Assembly (NCBI RefSeq): GCF_003952505.1
Contig: NZ_CP034450.1
Coordinates: forward strand, 5,084,001-5,148,000
Length of the DNA stretch: 64,000 bases
Reading direction: 5' to 3'
Source of the DNA: Mesorhizobium sp. M4B.F.Ca.ET.058.02.1.1
GTDB taxonomy: Bacteria > Pseudomonadota > Alphaproteobacteria > Rhizobiales > Rhizobiaceae
Numbering within the stretch: the first letter of the stretch is position 1; each line of letters begins with the position of its first letter. Shown piece after piece: positions 37,778 through 47,098 of this stretch. Both the position numbers and the translations under genes were made by a program. The notes beneath the pieces are model-generated. The model was not told the origin of the DNA and did no database searches. It worked only from the letters and a program-made list of their open reading frames with translations.

Positions 37778-38382
37778 GGAAGCTTCATATCATGCTGACG
37801 CCTGCTGCCATCATGTTCTTGGCGGCACCTTTCGCAGCCGCTCAGGAGAGCCAATCGCCGGCGCCGGTGAAGGTCGATGCAGCCAGAGGGCTGCCCGAAT
37901 GGGACAAGGTCTATAAGGTATTCTCGCATCCGCGCTGCGCCGATTGCCATGTCGCCGATGACCGCCCGCGCTGGTCGGGCGCGCATTATGGCGGCACCCG
38001 CGTGCATGGCTTCAACGTTCAGCGCGGGAGCGACGGCTCCGGCTTCGGCAATCCGGGCCTGCGCTGCACGACCTGCCATTTCTCCAGTAATTCCAAGGCA
38101 TTGCACGGGCCGCCGGGAGCCGAGAACTGGCACCTGGCGCCGGCCGAGATGGTCTGGTTCGGAAAATCCTCGGCTGAAATCTGCGCCCAGATCAAGGACC
38201 CTGCCCGCAATGGCGGGCGCAGCCTGCAGGATGTGGCGCTGCATGTTCGCGACGACAAGCTGGTCGCCTGGGGCTGGGCGCCGGGGGCTGATCGAGAGCC
38301 GGCCCCAGGCTCGGCAAAGGAGACATACAATGCGATCGAGAACTGGATGGCGGCGGGCGCGCCCTGTCCGGCAGCGCAATGA
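37774..38382 (+). CDS. Periplasmic di-haem c-type cytochrome-like subunit
   Basis: 202 residues with a signal peptide (1-23, cleavage near AAA/QES). It has two CxxCH haem-binding motifs, CADCH (about 55-59) and CTTCH (about 95-99). Overlap with the large-subunit gene (ATGA) ties it to the hydroxylase, for which it likely accepts electrons and hands them to the respiratory chain. The rest of the protein is not strongly recognised. Confidence 0.82.
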   Translation: MRKLHIMLTPAAIMFLAAPFAAAQESQSPAPVKVDAARGLPEWDKVYKVFSHPRCADCHVADDRPRWSGAHYGGTRVHGFNVQRGSDGSGFGNPGLRCTTCHFSSNSKALHGPPGAENWHLAPAEMVWFGKSSAEICAQIKDPARNGGRSLQDVALHVRDDKLVAWGWAPGADREPAPGSAKETYNAIENWMAAGAPCPAAQ

Positions 38383-38540
38383 TCCATCAAACTTTCTGAC
38401 TATTTTGCGTTGCAACTTTGAGGTAGAAGCGGCGCTTCGCCGATCACGGCAAATTGAATAGGGCCTTGCGCGCACCCATATCGGCGACGCGCCCGCATTT
38501 AAAAAAGCGGCCTGGCCGAACCCCGCAGTGGAAAACGACG

Positions 38541-39716
38541 ATGCCGAAAATCAGGTTTCACAAGCTTGCAGCCATTGTTGTGCTCATTGGATTCGCAGCC
38601 TGGATGGGAACGGGAGAGTTTTCATCCGTGGGCAGCGCCGCCGCCGACAATCCGAAGGCGGGAGACGCCCCAAAGGCAACGCAGCCCGAGGTCGGAGCAC
38701 CGAAGACGGCTGACGCCGAGCCGAAGGCGCCGCTGCGCACCGTCGCGGTGGTGACGCCGCCGCGCAAGACCTATGCGCGGGCGATACGAATCTCGGGGCT
38801 GACGGAGGCCGACAAGCGGGCGGTGCTGGCGACGCGTGTCGCCGGTGTCATCGACCAGCTGCCGGTCAAGCAGGGCCAGCGCGTCAAGACCGGCGACCTG
38901 GTGCTGATGCTGGCGGCCGAGGAGAAGATCTCCAACGTCGACAACGCCAAGCAGCTTCTGGTGCAGCGCCAGGCCGAACTGGAAGCGGCCCTGCGGCTGA
39001 TGAAAACCGGCAATCTGCCCGCACTGCAGCTCGACACCGCGCGCTCGAACCTGACGTCCGCGCAATCCCAGCTGGAGACCGCGCAAGCCGAGCTCGACCG
39101 CAACGAGGTCAAGGCGCCGTTCGATGGCGTCATCGACCGCATTCCGGTGGAACTCGGCAGCTCGGTGATGCAGGGCGGCGAGGTGGCGACCATCCTCAAG
39201 CTCGACCCGGTGATCGCGCGCGGCGAGGTCAGCGAGCGCGACCTGCGTTACATCAAGATCGGCGACGAGGCCAATGTGCGCCTGGTCAACGACCAGAAGG
39301 TGACCGGCACGGTTCGCTACATCAGCCGCGACGCCTCATCGCAGACCCGAACCTTCCGCGTCGAGGTGGCGATCCCCAATGCCGATGGCGCCATCCCCGC
39401 CGGCATGACGGCCGAAATCACGCTCAGCGCGCAGCCGACCGATGCGGTCATGCTGCCGCGTTCGGTGGTGACGCTGGGCGACAAGGGCGACCTTGGCATC
39501 CGCGCCGTCGGCAAGGACAACAAGGTGGCGTTCTATCCGATCGATCTCGTCGACGACACGCCGAACGGGCTGGTGCTGGGCGGCATTCCGCAGGACGCCC
39601 GCATCATCGTCGCCGGCCAGGAGCTGGTAAAGGAAGGCGACGCGGTCAAGCCGGTCGAGGCCGACCAGGCAACAATCAACAAGCTGATCGGCGAAGCCAC
39701 CGCCGGCACGCAGTAG
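38541..39716 (+). CDS. RND efflux periplasmic adaptor (membrane fusion protein)
   Basis: 391 residues from ATG 38541. A single N-terminal helix (LAAIVVLIGFAAWMG) and a Pro/Lys/Ala linker precede the core. The lipoyl/barrel-sandwich halves surround a coiled-coil hairpin (NAKQLLVQRQAELEAALRLM and LDTARSNLTSAQSQLETAQ), followed by a beta-barrel (PFDGVIDRIPVELG) and a membrane-proximal domain. It connects the inner-membrane RND pump encoded next to an outer-membrane channel not present here. It starts 158 bases after the cytochrome gene, so cotranscription with the hydroxylase is possible but unproven. Confidence 0.92.
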   Translation: MPKIRFHKLAAIVVLIGFAAWMGTGEFSSVGSAAADNPKAGDAPKATQPEVGAPKTADAEPKAPLRTVAVVTPPRKTYARAIRISGLTEADKRAVLATRVAGVIDQLPVKQGQRVKTGDLVLMLAAEEKISNVDNAKQLLVQRQAELEAALRLMKTGNLPALQLDTARSNLTSAQSQLETAQAELDRNEVKAPFDGVIDRIPVELGSSVMQGGEVATILKLDPVIARGEVSERDLRYIKIGDEANVRLVNDQKVTGTVRYISRDASSQTRTFRVEVAIPNADGAIPAGMTAEITLSAQPTDAVMLPRSVVTLGDKGDLGIRAVGKDNKVAFYPIDLVDDTPNGLVLGGIPQDARIIVAGQELVKEGDAVKPVEADQATINKLIGEATAGTQ

Positions 39717-39789
39717 CGCGGCCAGGCGCCGGGCGCTGCCCGGCGACGGCTAGGTCGCTGCTCCTCGAAGACAACAGCAGGCATAAGTC

Positions 39790-42700
39790 ATGGATATCGT
39801 CAGACTCGCCATCCACAACGCCCGCCTCACAATATCCGCGCTGCTGTTCCTGCTCGTGGCGGGCTGGGTCGCCTATCAGTCGACGCCGAAGGAAGCGGAG
39901 CCCGACGTTCCGATTCCGATGATGTATATCAGCCTGATTTACCAGGGCATCTCGCCGGAGGATTCCGAGCGCCTTCTTCTGCGCCCGATGGAAAGCAAGC
40001 TGAAGAACCTCAAGGGCCTCAAGGAGATGCGTTCGGCCGCCTTCCAGGGCGGCGGCTACGTGCTCGTCGAGTTCCAGCCGCAAACCAATCTAGCGACCGC
40101 GCTGCAGGACACGCGCAGCAAGGTGCAGGACGCCAAGGCCGATCTGCCGCAGGCCGCCGAGGAACCGACGGTCAACGAGGTCAACGTTTCCGAATTTCCG
40201 GTTCTAGTCGTGACGCTTTCGGGCGACGTGCCGGAGCGCGTGCTGACGGCGGCGGCGCGCGAACTGCGCGACCGCATCGAGGAAGTGCCTGGCGTGCTGG
40301 AGGGTTCGCTGCAGGGCGCCCGCGACGATCTGGTCGAAGTGGTCATCGATCCGGTCAAGCTGTCGTCCTACGGGCTGCAGCTCGACCAGGTCATGCAAGG
40401 CGTCGGCGCCTCCAACAGCCTGGTCGCCGCCGGCAATCTCGAGGGCTCGGAAGGCAAATACGCCGTCAAGGTGCCGTCGCTGATCGAGACGCCTGAGGAC
40501 GTCGCCAACCTGCCGGTCGTCGCCACGCCAAATGCCGTGGTGCAGGCCAAGGACGTCGCCACCATCCGCTCCACCTTCAAGGATGCCGAGACGGTGACGC
40601 GCCTTGACGGCAAACCGGCGATCGCCATTGAGGTGAAGAAACGAATCGGCGCCAATCTGATCGACACGCTGAACCACGTCAGGGAAGTGTCCGACAGCTT
40701 CATCAAGACGATGCCGGAAGGCATGCACGTCACCTACACGCAGGATAAGTCGGTCTTCGTCAACCAGTTGCTCGGCGACCTGCAGAACCACGTGATGATC
40801 GCCGTCATCCTGGTGTTCATCGTCATCCTCTACGCTTTGTCAGGCCGCGCTTCCTTGCTGATTGGCCTCGCCATCCCGTCGTCCTTCCTGATCGGCATCC
40901 TTCTGCTCGCCATGATGGGCTACACGATCAACATGATCGTGCTGTTCAGCCTCATCCTGGCGGTCGGCATGCTGGTCGACGATGCCATCATCGTCACCGA
41001 ATTCGCGGAACGGCGCATGAGCGAGGGCATGCCGAAGGCGGATGCTTTCGCGCTGGCCGCAAGGCGCATGGCCGGCCCGGTCATCGCCGCGACGATGACG
41101 CGCATCGCCGCGTTCTCGCCGCTCTTGTTCTGGCCTGGCATCATCGGCGACTTCATGAAATACATGCCGATCACGCTGATCGTGACGCTGTCGGCCTCGA
41201 TGCTCTATGCGCTGGTGTTCGCGCCGACGCTGGGCGCCATCTTCGCCAAGGCGCCCAAGCATCACGAGGACGAGAACCGCGACGGCTGGTACATGGCGCT
41301 GGTCAAGCAGGCGGTGCGCTTCCCGATCACCGTCATCCTGCTCACCGTCGGCCTTTTGGTCGGCGTCGGCTTCGCCTACTCGAAATACGGCGCCGGCGTC
41401 GAGTTCTTCCCCAGCGTCGAGCCGGATTACGGCCTGCTCTACGTGCATGCGCGCGGCAATCTTTCGCTGGCCGAGATGGACGCCGCCACCAAGGAAGCGG
41501 AGAACCGGCTGCTCGGCTGGCCGGGCGTCAAGTCGGTCTACACGCGCGCCGGCAAGACGCAGGGCGGCGGCCAGGATATCCCCGAAGATGTCGTCGGCGT
41601 CATCCAGTACGAGTTCGTCGACTGGCGCGAGCGCAAGTCGGCCAACCAGATCCTCAGCGATCTGCGCGGCGTCATGGCAGGCATTCCCGGCGTCGATGTC
41701 GAAGTGCGTGTGCCGGAGGCAGGCCCGCCGACCGGCAAGCCGATCCAGATCAGGCTTTCGGCCGCCGACCCCAAGGGCCTCGACGACAAGGCACGCGCGG
41801 TGGCGGCGCGGATCGCCAAGATACCCAACGTCATCGACATTTCGGACGGCCTGCCGCCGCCCGGCGTCGACTGGGCGCTCGAGGTCGACCGCGCCAAGGC
41901 GGCGCAATACGGCATCAGCCCGACCTCGGTCGGAACGGTGGTGCAGCTGGTGACCAACGGCTTGAAGCTCTCGGAATACCGGCCCGCCGGGGCGGACGAC
42001 GCGGTCGACATCAGGCTGCGGCTACCCGAGGACCGGCGCACGCTGTCGACGCTCGATGAGTTGAGAGTGCAGACCTCGCAAGGGTCGGTGCCGATCTCGA
42101 ACTTCGTCGTGCGCAAGCCCGAGCCGACGGTCGGCATCCTCAACCGCATCGACGGCGCGCGAACAGTGGTGGTGCAAGCCAATGTCAGCGCCGGCGCGCA
42201 GGTCGCGGCGGTGCAGCAGGAGGTCACCAAGGCCGTCTCCGAGATGGATCTCGGCAGTGGCATCCGCTGGAAGCTCGCCGGCTCCAACGAGGACAGCGCC
42301 GAGGCCGGCGCCTTCCTCAGTAAGGCCTTCGGCGCGGCGATCTTCCTGATCTTCCTGGTGCTGCTCATGCAGTTCAACAAGTTCACCAGCGTCTGGCTGG
42401 TGCTGTCCTGCGTGGTCATGGCGACGGTCGGTGTGTTCCTCGGGCTGCTTCTGACGGGCGAGGCCTTCGGAATCGTCATGTCCGGCATCGGCGTCATCGC
42501 GCTGGCCGGCGTGGTGGTGAACAACAACATCGTGCTGATCGACACCTACGACCGGCTGCGCGAGGAAGGCTGGGACAAGATGGACGCGGTGCTGCAGACC
42601 TGCCGCGAGCGTGCCCGTCCGGTGGTGTTGACGGCGGTGTCGGCCATCCTCGGCGTGCTGCCGATCGCCTTCGGCCTTGGCCTCGAAATCTTCCATCACG

Positions 42701-42960
42701 AGACGACGATCAACGCGCCGTCGACGCAGTGGTGGATTTCGCTGTCGTCGGCGATCGTCTTCGGCCTCTCCTTCGCCACCTTGCTGACGCTGGTGGTGAC
42801 GCCGTCGATGCTGATGGTGTTCACGCGCAGCAAGGATAGCCGCTTCAACGCGTTTTTCGGGCGGCTGTTCCGGCGCGGCAAGGGCAAGGTTTCAACGACC
42901 GTTGCCGACCACAGTGCAGGCGCCGAGCCGGCAATCGCCTTCCAGAAAGCTGCCGAATAA
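39790..42960 (+). CDS. RND efflux transporter permease
   Basis: 1056 residues with twelve membrane helices and two large periplasmic loops. TM4 has the proton-relay pair in VGMLVDDAIIV (about 393-403). It belongs to the HAE1/AcrB superfamily and is closest in feel to the acriflavin-resistance type of rhizobia. Together with the adaptor 73 bases upstream it exports a hydrophobic or toxic compound. Its position after the Mo hydroxylase hints that substrate or product of that enzyme could be a cargo, which is inferred. Confidence 0.94.
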   Translation: MDIVRLAIHNARLTISALLFLLVAGWVAYQSTPKEAEPDVPIPMMYISLIYQGISPEDSERLLLRPMESKLKNLKGLKEMRSAAFQGGGYVLVEFQPQTNLATALQDTRSKVQDAKADLPQAAEEPTVNEVNVSEFPVLVVTLSGDVPERVLTAAARELRDRIEEVPGVLEGSLQGARDDLVEVVIDPVKLSSYGLQLDQVMQGVGASNSLVAAGNLEGSEGKYAVKVPSLIETPEDVANLPVVATPNAVVQAKDVATIRSTFKDAETVTRLDGKPAIAIEVKKRIGANLIDTLNHVREVSDSFIKTMPEGMHVTYTQDKSVFVNQLLGDLQNHVMIAVILVFIVILYALSGRASLLIGLAIPSSFLIGILLLAMMGYTINMIVLFSLILAVGMLVDDAIIVTEFAERRMSEGMPKADAFALAARRMAGPVIAATMTRIAAFSPLLFWPGIIGDFMKYMPITLIVTLSASMLYALVFAPTLGAIFAKAPKHHEDENRDGWYMALVKQAVRFPITVILLTVGLLVGVGFAYSKYGAGVEFFPSVEPDYGLLYVHARGNLSLAEMDAATKEAENRLLGWPGVKSVYTRAGKTQGGGQDIPEDVVGVIQYEFVDWRERKSANQILSDLRGVMAGIPGVDVEVRVPEAGPPTGKPIQIRLSAADPKGLDDKARAVAARIAKIPNVIDISDGLPPPGVDWALEVDRAKAAQYGISPTSVGTVVQLVTNGLKLSEYRPAGADDAVDIRLRLPEDRRTLSTLDELRVQTSQGSVPISNFVVRKPEPTVGILNRIDGARTVVVQANVSAGAQVAAVQQEVTKAVSEMDLGSGIRWKLAGSNEDSAEAGAFLSKAFGAAIFLIFLVLLMQFNKFTSVWLVLSCVVMATVGVFLGLLLTGEAFGIVMSGIGVIALAGVVVNNNIVLIDTYDRLREEGWDKMDAVLQTCRERARPVVLTAVSAILGVLPIAFGLGLEIFHHETTINAPSTQWWISLSSAIVFGLSFATLLTLVVTPSMLMVFTRSKDSRFNAFFGRLFRRGKGKVSTTVADHSAGAEPAIAFQKAAE

Positions 42961-42980
42961 GTCAACTCAACCAGCAAGAT

Positions 42981-43014
42981 AAAGGCCGCCCGGGGAACAA
43001 CCGGGCGGCCTTTT
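42981..43014 (+). terminator. Strong terminator after RND permease
   Basis: AAAGGCCGCCCGG (42981-42993) pairs with CCGGGCGGCCTTTT (43001-43014) around a GGAACAA loop and ends in a T-run. Confidence 0.92.
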
Positions 43015-43057
43015 GCATTGTTCCGGCATAACTTCACCTCACGGCGAGGGCTTTCTC

Positions 43058-43216
43058 ATGACGATCAGCACACTTCTCGTCATTATTCTCATCCTCATCC
43101 TGATCGGCGCCGTGCCGGCATGGCCGCATTCGCGCTCCTGGGGCTACGGCCCTTCGGGCATCGTCGGCGTCATCCTGGTGGTGCTTTTGATCCTGCTGCT
43201 GATGGGCAGGATCTGA
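43058..43216 (+). CDS. Small membrane protein, DUF3309
   Basis: 52 residues from ATG 43058; the longer frame from 43013 is spurious. Two hydrophobic segments (LLVIILILILIGAVPAW and IVGVILVVLLILLLMG) are linked by PHSRSWGYGPSG, the hallmark of DUF3309 proteins. Function is unknown; such small proteins are common in alphaproteobacteria. It is a lone gene with a terminator on either side. Confidence 0.85.
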   Translation: MTISTLLVIILILILIGAVPAWPHSRSWGYGPSGIVGVILVVLLILLLMGRI

Positions 43217-43224
43217 TCCTTATG

Positions 43225-43251
43225 CGACCGAGCCATGTCACGGCTCGGTCG
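43225..43251. terminator. Hairpin between DUF3309 gene and convergent epimerase gene
   Basis: CGACCGAGCC (43225-43234) pairs with GGCTCGGTCG (43242-43251). A short T-rich stretch follows. Probably bidirectional. Confidence 0.7.
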
Positions 43252-43264
43252 TTGTCAGCTCAAA

Positions 43265-44224
43265 TCAGGCGGCCGCGCGTGGGGCGGGCGCGACGGCAAT
43301 GCCGATGTCCCGCATGGCTTCCTTCACCGCCTGATCGAGCGGGGTGTGTGGGATTTCGCCAATGATCTTCTCCAGCCGTGTCGAGACCAGCCGGTGCTCC
43401 TCGAAACGAAGGTAGGACATCGAGACGATCTCACGCCACATCGCCACGAACGGGCTGCCAGCGCGTAGCACCCACCAGGGCATGAAGCCGAGCTTCAGCT
43501 TGCGCCCGAGCGGATTCTCGGCCGCTGCCTTGATATCGAGGTCGGTGACGGCATGGCCGGGGAAGTTGAGCGCCTCATAGAAGCCGAGCTTGTCCAGATT
43601 GCGCGCCAGGCCGACGAAGGCCACGGCGAAGTCGGGCAGATAGGCCCATTCATGGACGAGGTCGGCCGGGCCGGGCGCGGTGTAGATGCCCTTCTCCATC
43701 TTGGCGGCAACGACCAGGTCGAACCAGGAGCCGCTGCCGGTGCCGCCGAAGAAGTCGCCGGCCCTGAGCAGAATGGTGCGCACGCGGCCGGCCTCGGCCT
43801 CGCGGCGAAACAGATCCTCCATCGCGACGCGGATGCGGCCCTTCTCGGTCGTCGGCCGGAAAGGCGTGTCTTCCGTGATCACGCGAGGCATCGGCGAGCC
43901 GTAATTGTAGACGGTGCCGGGGAACAGATGAAGCGCGCCGTTAGCGCGGCAAGCGGCCGTGACGTTCTCGGCCATCGGCAGGCATTTGCCCCAGTCGGTG
44001 TAGATCGGGTTCAGGCCGTTGAAGATGATGTCGACGCCTTGCGTTGCGCGGATCAGCGAGTCTCGGTCGAGCGCATCACCGGCTATCGCTGTAGCGCCCT
44101 TAAGCTCGGCGGGCACCTTGCCGCTGCGGGTGACGGCGCGAACGTCGAAGCCGGCGTCGATGAAGGCTTTGCCTACGACGCGGCCGAGCCGGCCATTCGC
44201 GCCGAGGATTGCGATCTTGGTCAT
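43265..44224 (-). CDS. NAD(P)-binding epimerase/reductase-like protein
   Basis: 319 residues from ATG 44224 (MTKIAILGANGRLGRVVGKA). The Rossmann motif is GANGRLG, an extended short-chain dehydrogenase/NmrA-type fold. YNYGSPMPRV contains the YxxxP-like region rather than the classic YxxxK, so catalysis may differ. The C-terminal half is variable and basic. Substrate unknown. It is divergent from a LysR gene, which is likely its regulator. Confidence 0.82.
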   Translation of the reverse strand: MTKIAILGANGRLGRVVGKAFIDAGFDVRAVTRSGKVPAELKGATAIAGDALDRDSLIRATQGVDIIFNGLNPIYTDWGKCLPMAENVTAACRANGALHLFPGTVYNYGSPMPRVITEDTPFRPTTEKGRIRVAMEDLFRREAEAGRVRTILLRAGDFFGGTGSGSWFDLVVAAKMEKGIYTAPGPADLVHEWAYLPDFAVAFVGLARNLDKLGFYEALNFPGHAVTDLDIKAAAENPLGRKLKLGFMPWWVLRAGSPFVAMWREIVSMSYLRFEEHRLVSTRLEKIIGEIPHTPLDQAVKEAMRDIGIAVAPAPRAAA

Positions 44225-44318
44225 GTTTCGTCTCCGTGTCTGCGTTAGGCCACCAATTTGAGGTTTTCGCAAACGAATGGAAATTGACTGATTTTGGCGA
44301 TTTGATATTCATAAATGG

Positions 44319-45233
44319 ATGACGGAAATCGACTGGAACCTGATCAAGAGTTTCGTCACCGTGGCAGAGACCGGCAGCCTCTCCGGCGCCGCACGAAAGC
44401 TTGCGGCCAGCCAGCCGACGCTCGGCCGCCACATCGCCGAGCTGGAGCAGGCGATCGGCGTGACATTGTTCCGACGCGGGCGCAGCGGCTATGCGCTGAC
44501 CGAGGCTGGCAACGTGCTGTATGAGCGCGGCAAGGCCGTCAGCGAGCAAGCGAGCGCGTTCTCGCTGCTGGCCCTTGGATCGGTCGAGGCGATCGAGGGC
44601 ACCGTGCGCATCGCCGCCAGCGAGGTGGTGGCGGCCTATGTGCTACCGGATATCACCGCGCGGCTCGGCGTGGAGGAGCCGGGCATCGAGGTCGAGATCG
44701 TCGCTTCGAATCAGGTCGAGAACCTGTTGCGCAGGGATGCCGATATCGCCATCCGCATGGTCAAGCCGGCGCAGAACGAGCTGGTGGCGCGCAAGGTCGC
44801 CGACATTCCGCTGCGTTTCTGTGCGGCGAAGGCCTATCTCGACCGGCGCGGCCGGCCGAGCCGGCCCGGTGACCTCGCCGATCATACGCTGGTCGGCTTC
44901 GACCGCAGCGATGAGATCGTCCGCGGCCTCAATGCGTTCGGCATTCCCGTCAGCCGCGGCAGCTTTCGCTTCAGGACCGACAATCAAATCGTTCTTTGGG
45001 AAGCGGTGCGGACGGGAAATGGCATCGGCATCGGCCAGGAACCGCTGGCCGAACGCGATCCGTCGCTGGAGCTCCTGCTGCCCGGGCTGCCGTTGCCGTC
45101 GCTGCCGGTGTGGCTCGCCATGCATCGCGACGTGCGTAGCAGCTTGCGCATCCGCCGCGTCGCGGATTTCCTCCATGAGGAGCTGAAACGCTATTCGGCC
45201 GGCGCGGGCTCGGGGGAGAATTCGGCGCGGTGA
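44319..45233 (+). CDS. LysR family transcriptional regulator
   Basis: 304 residues. N-terminal winged helix (WNLIKSFVTVAETGSLSGAA, ASQPTLGRHIAELEQAIG, residues 5-50), then the periplasmic-binding-protein-like effector domain. It is divergent from the epimerase-like gene with a 94-base spacer, the usual position for a LysR target. Its last 43 bases overlap the 3' end of the convergent MFS gene. Confidence 0.9.
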   Translation: MTEIDWNLIKSFVTVAETGSLSGAARKLAASQPTLGRHIAELEQAIGVTLFRRGRSGYALTEAGNVLYERGKAVSEQASAFSLLALGSVEAIEGTVRIAASEVVAAYVLPDITARLGVEEPGIEVEIVASNQVENLLRRDADIAIRMVKPAQNELVARKVADIPLRFCAAKAYLDRRGRPSRPGDLADHTLVGFDRSDEIVRGLNAFGIPVSRGSFRFRTDNQIVLWEAVRTGNGIGIGQEPLAERDPSLELLLPGLPLPSLPVWLAMHRDVRSSLRIRRVADFLHEELKRYSAGAGSGENSAR

Positions 45234-46372
45234 GCAAGCCCGGCCATCAGAAGGACGACAACCAGCAGTCCCGACAGCGCGACGAAGATCGGGCCGAAGC
45301 TCGAATGCTCGGCGACGAAGCCGATCGCCAACGGCGCCACCAGTATGCCGGAATAGCCCATGGTGGTGACGACGCTCATGCCGGTGCCGGATGACATGCC
45401 TTCCTGGTTGCCGCCGGCCGAGAAGATGATCGGTACCATGTTGGCGATGCCGAAGCCGCAAAAGCCGAAGGCGGCAATCGCAAGCCATGGCGAGGGCGAC
45501 AGCCCGGCCACCAGCATGCCCGCCGCGGCGGCAAGAGCCGAACCGCGCAGCGTCGTCACCGCGCCGAAGCGGTCGCGCACACCGTCGCCGAGGAAGCGCA
45601 TGAGCGCCATGACGCCGGAAAAGGCGGCATAGGCAAGGCCGGCGAAGGCAAGGTCGGCGCCGAGCTCCTGCTGCAGGTAGAGCGCCGCCCAGTCGAGCAC
45701 CGCGCCCTCGGAGACCATGGTCAGCAAAGCCATCAACCCGACCAGATAGACCACGGGGTGGCCCGGCAGCGAGAATTTCTGGTGCTCTGTCTGCTGCGGC
45801 TTGTCCTCTGCGATCAGGTAGCCGATCGCAAAAGCGACAACCGCGAAGGCGAGCGCCGTAACCACGGTCGCATGGACGAGATGGCCGTAATTCTGGATGG
45901 CGAAGCCGCCGAGAGCGCCGCCAGCGAAACCGCCAAGGCTCCAGAAGCCGTGCGAGGACGACATGATGGCGCGGGCGAGCCTTCTTTCCACCGCCACCGC
46001 ATTGGCGTTCATGGCGACATCCATGCCGCCGATCGAGCCGCCGAAGATGAACATGGCGATGGCCGCCAGCGGTACGTTGGGGGCGAGCGCCACGGCCAGC
46101 AAACCGAAACTGCCGCACAGGCCGAACCAGCGCAGCACCGTGCGCGAGCCGTGCCTGGAGATCAAATGGCCGCACCAGGTCATCGCCGCCACGGCACCGG
46201 CGCCGAACAGGAGGATCAGCAGGCCGAGCGTGAATTTCGAGATATCCAGACGGGTCAGGAACACCGGGATCTGCGGCGCCCAGCTGCCGGTCAAAAAACC
46301 ATTGGCGAGGAAGATGCCGGCCACGGCCCAGCGTCCGCGAATGGCGGCCTCAATCGTGTTTTGCGCGCTCAT
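45191..46372 (-). CDS. MFS transporter
   Basis: 393 residues from ATG 46372 (MSAQNTIEAAIRGRW); the frame runs to 46420 without support. There are about 12 hydrophobic helices, with a FLTGSWAPQIP segment and FGAGAVAAM in the first half. The second half mirrors it. It belongs to the FucP/sugar-like or general MFS group; the substrate is unknown. The gene overlaps the convergent LysR gene tail-to-tail. Confidence 0.88.
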   Translation of the reverse strand: MSAQNTIEAAIRGRWAVAGIFLANGFLTGSWAPQIPVFLTRLDISKFTLGLLILLFGAGAVAAMTWCGHLISRHGSRTVLRWFGLCGSFGLLAVALAPNVPLAAIAMFIFGGSIGGMDVAMNANAVAVERRLARAIMSSSHGFWSLGGFAGGALGGFAIQNYGHLVHATVVTALAFAVVAFAIGYLIAEDKPQQTEHQKFSLPGHPVVYLVGLMALLTMVSEGAVLDWAALYLQQELGADLAFAGLAYAAFSGVMALMRFLGDGVRDRFGAVTTLRGSALAAAAGMLVAGLSPSPWLAIAAFGFCGFGIANMVPIIFSAGGNQEGMSSGTGMSVVTTMGYSGILVAPLAIGFVAEHSSFGPIFVALSGLLVVVLLMAGLAHRAEFSPEPAPAE

Positions 46373-46767
46373 GGTCTGTCCGCAATACGAATGGTTTGGG
46401 CGCAAGTTAGATCGATTCAATCGGCGGTCAAGAGCCGCATTAGGCGACGTGCTTGGACCAAAGGGCGACGGAGGACCGGTTTTCGTTCGTGGCAGGCTGC
46501 TGCCTTGGAGGTTGGCGAGAACGCTTCCCGTTCGTCATCCACGGGCGGAGCAAGGAGCGGAGCGACGCGCGCAGACCCGAGGATCCATGCCGTTACCTAA
46601 GAGCGCCGCTACCGTGCAGAACACTCCCTGGGTTGCCTCGTTACGATCTTATCCTGTATCGCCGTGCTCTTCGGCAGCCGTCACGGAATGGATTCTAGGG
46701 TCTGCGCGACGTCGCTTCGCGACTGCTTCGCCCTAGAATGACGAAGTCGCGAAGGCGCTCGGCGCCG
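46373..46767. other. Intergenic region with large inverted repeat
   Basis: 395 bases with no supported gene. Most of it is the inverted repeat element 46531-46744; the left part holds the MFS promoter (minus strand). Confidence 0.5.
46531..46744. repeat. Inverted repeat element, two diverged 65-bp arms
   Basis: The left arm (46531-46596) and the reverse complement of the right arm (46679-46744) both read TTCGTCAT, GGGCG, AGCA, AGCGACG, CGCGCAGACCC, ATCCAT, CCGT in order, with scattered differences. An 82-base spacer separates them. No transposase is visible. It resembles palindromic intergenic elements common in rhizobia. Confidence 0.8.
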
Positions 46768-47076
46768 CTAGTGATCCTTCGGGCGCCTTGCCTCGAACTC
46801 CGCCTTCTTCGCGTCGGAAGCCTCGGTCTGGTTCAGCGCCTGCCACTCGGCATAGGGCATGCCGTAGATGATCTCGCGCGACTCGTCCTTGGAGAGCGCG
46901 ACGCCGTCGACCTGCGCCGCCTCGCGATACCAGTTCGACAGGCAGTTGCGGCAGAAGCCGGCAAGGTTCATCAGATCGATGTTCTGCACGTCGCCGCGCT
47001 CGCGCAGGTGTTCGACCAGCCGGCGGAAGGCGGCGGCCTCGAAATCGCGCTTCTGCTCGTCGCTAAGCTCGGTCAT
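46768..47076 (-). CDS. DUF1244 domain protein
   Basis: 102 residues. It is the DUF1244/SMc04008-like family: QKRDFEAAAFRRLVEHLRER, the cysteine pair FCRNCLSNWYREA, and the conserved GMPYAEWQ. It is small, soluble and helical. Molecular function is unknown. It starts 22 bases after the N-formylglutamate amidohydrolase stop on the same strand, so likely cotranscribed. Confidence 0.88.
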   Translation of the reverse strand: MTELSDEQKRDFEAAAFRRLVEHLRERGDVQNIDLMNLAGFCRNCLSNWYREAAQVDGVALSKDESREIIYGMPYAEWQALNQTEASDAKKAEFEARRPKDH

Positions 47077-47098
47077 GTCATGCGCTCCTCAGGCCCTG

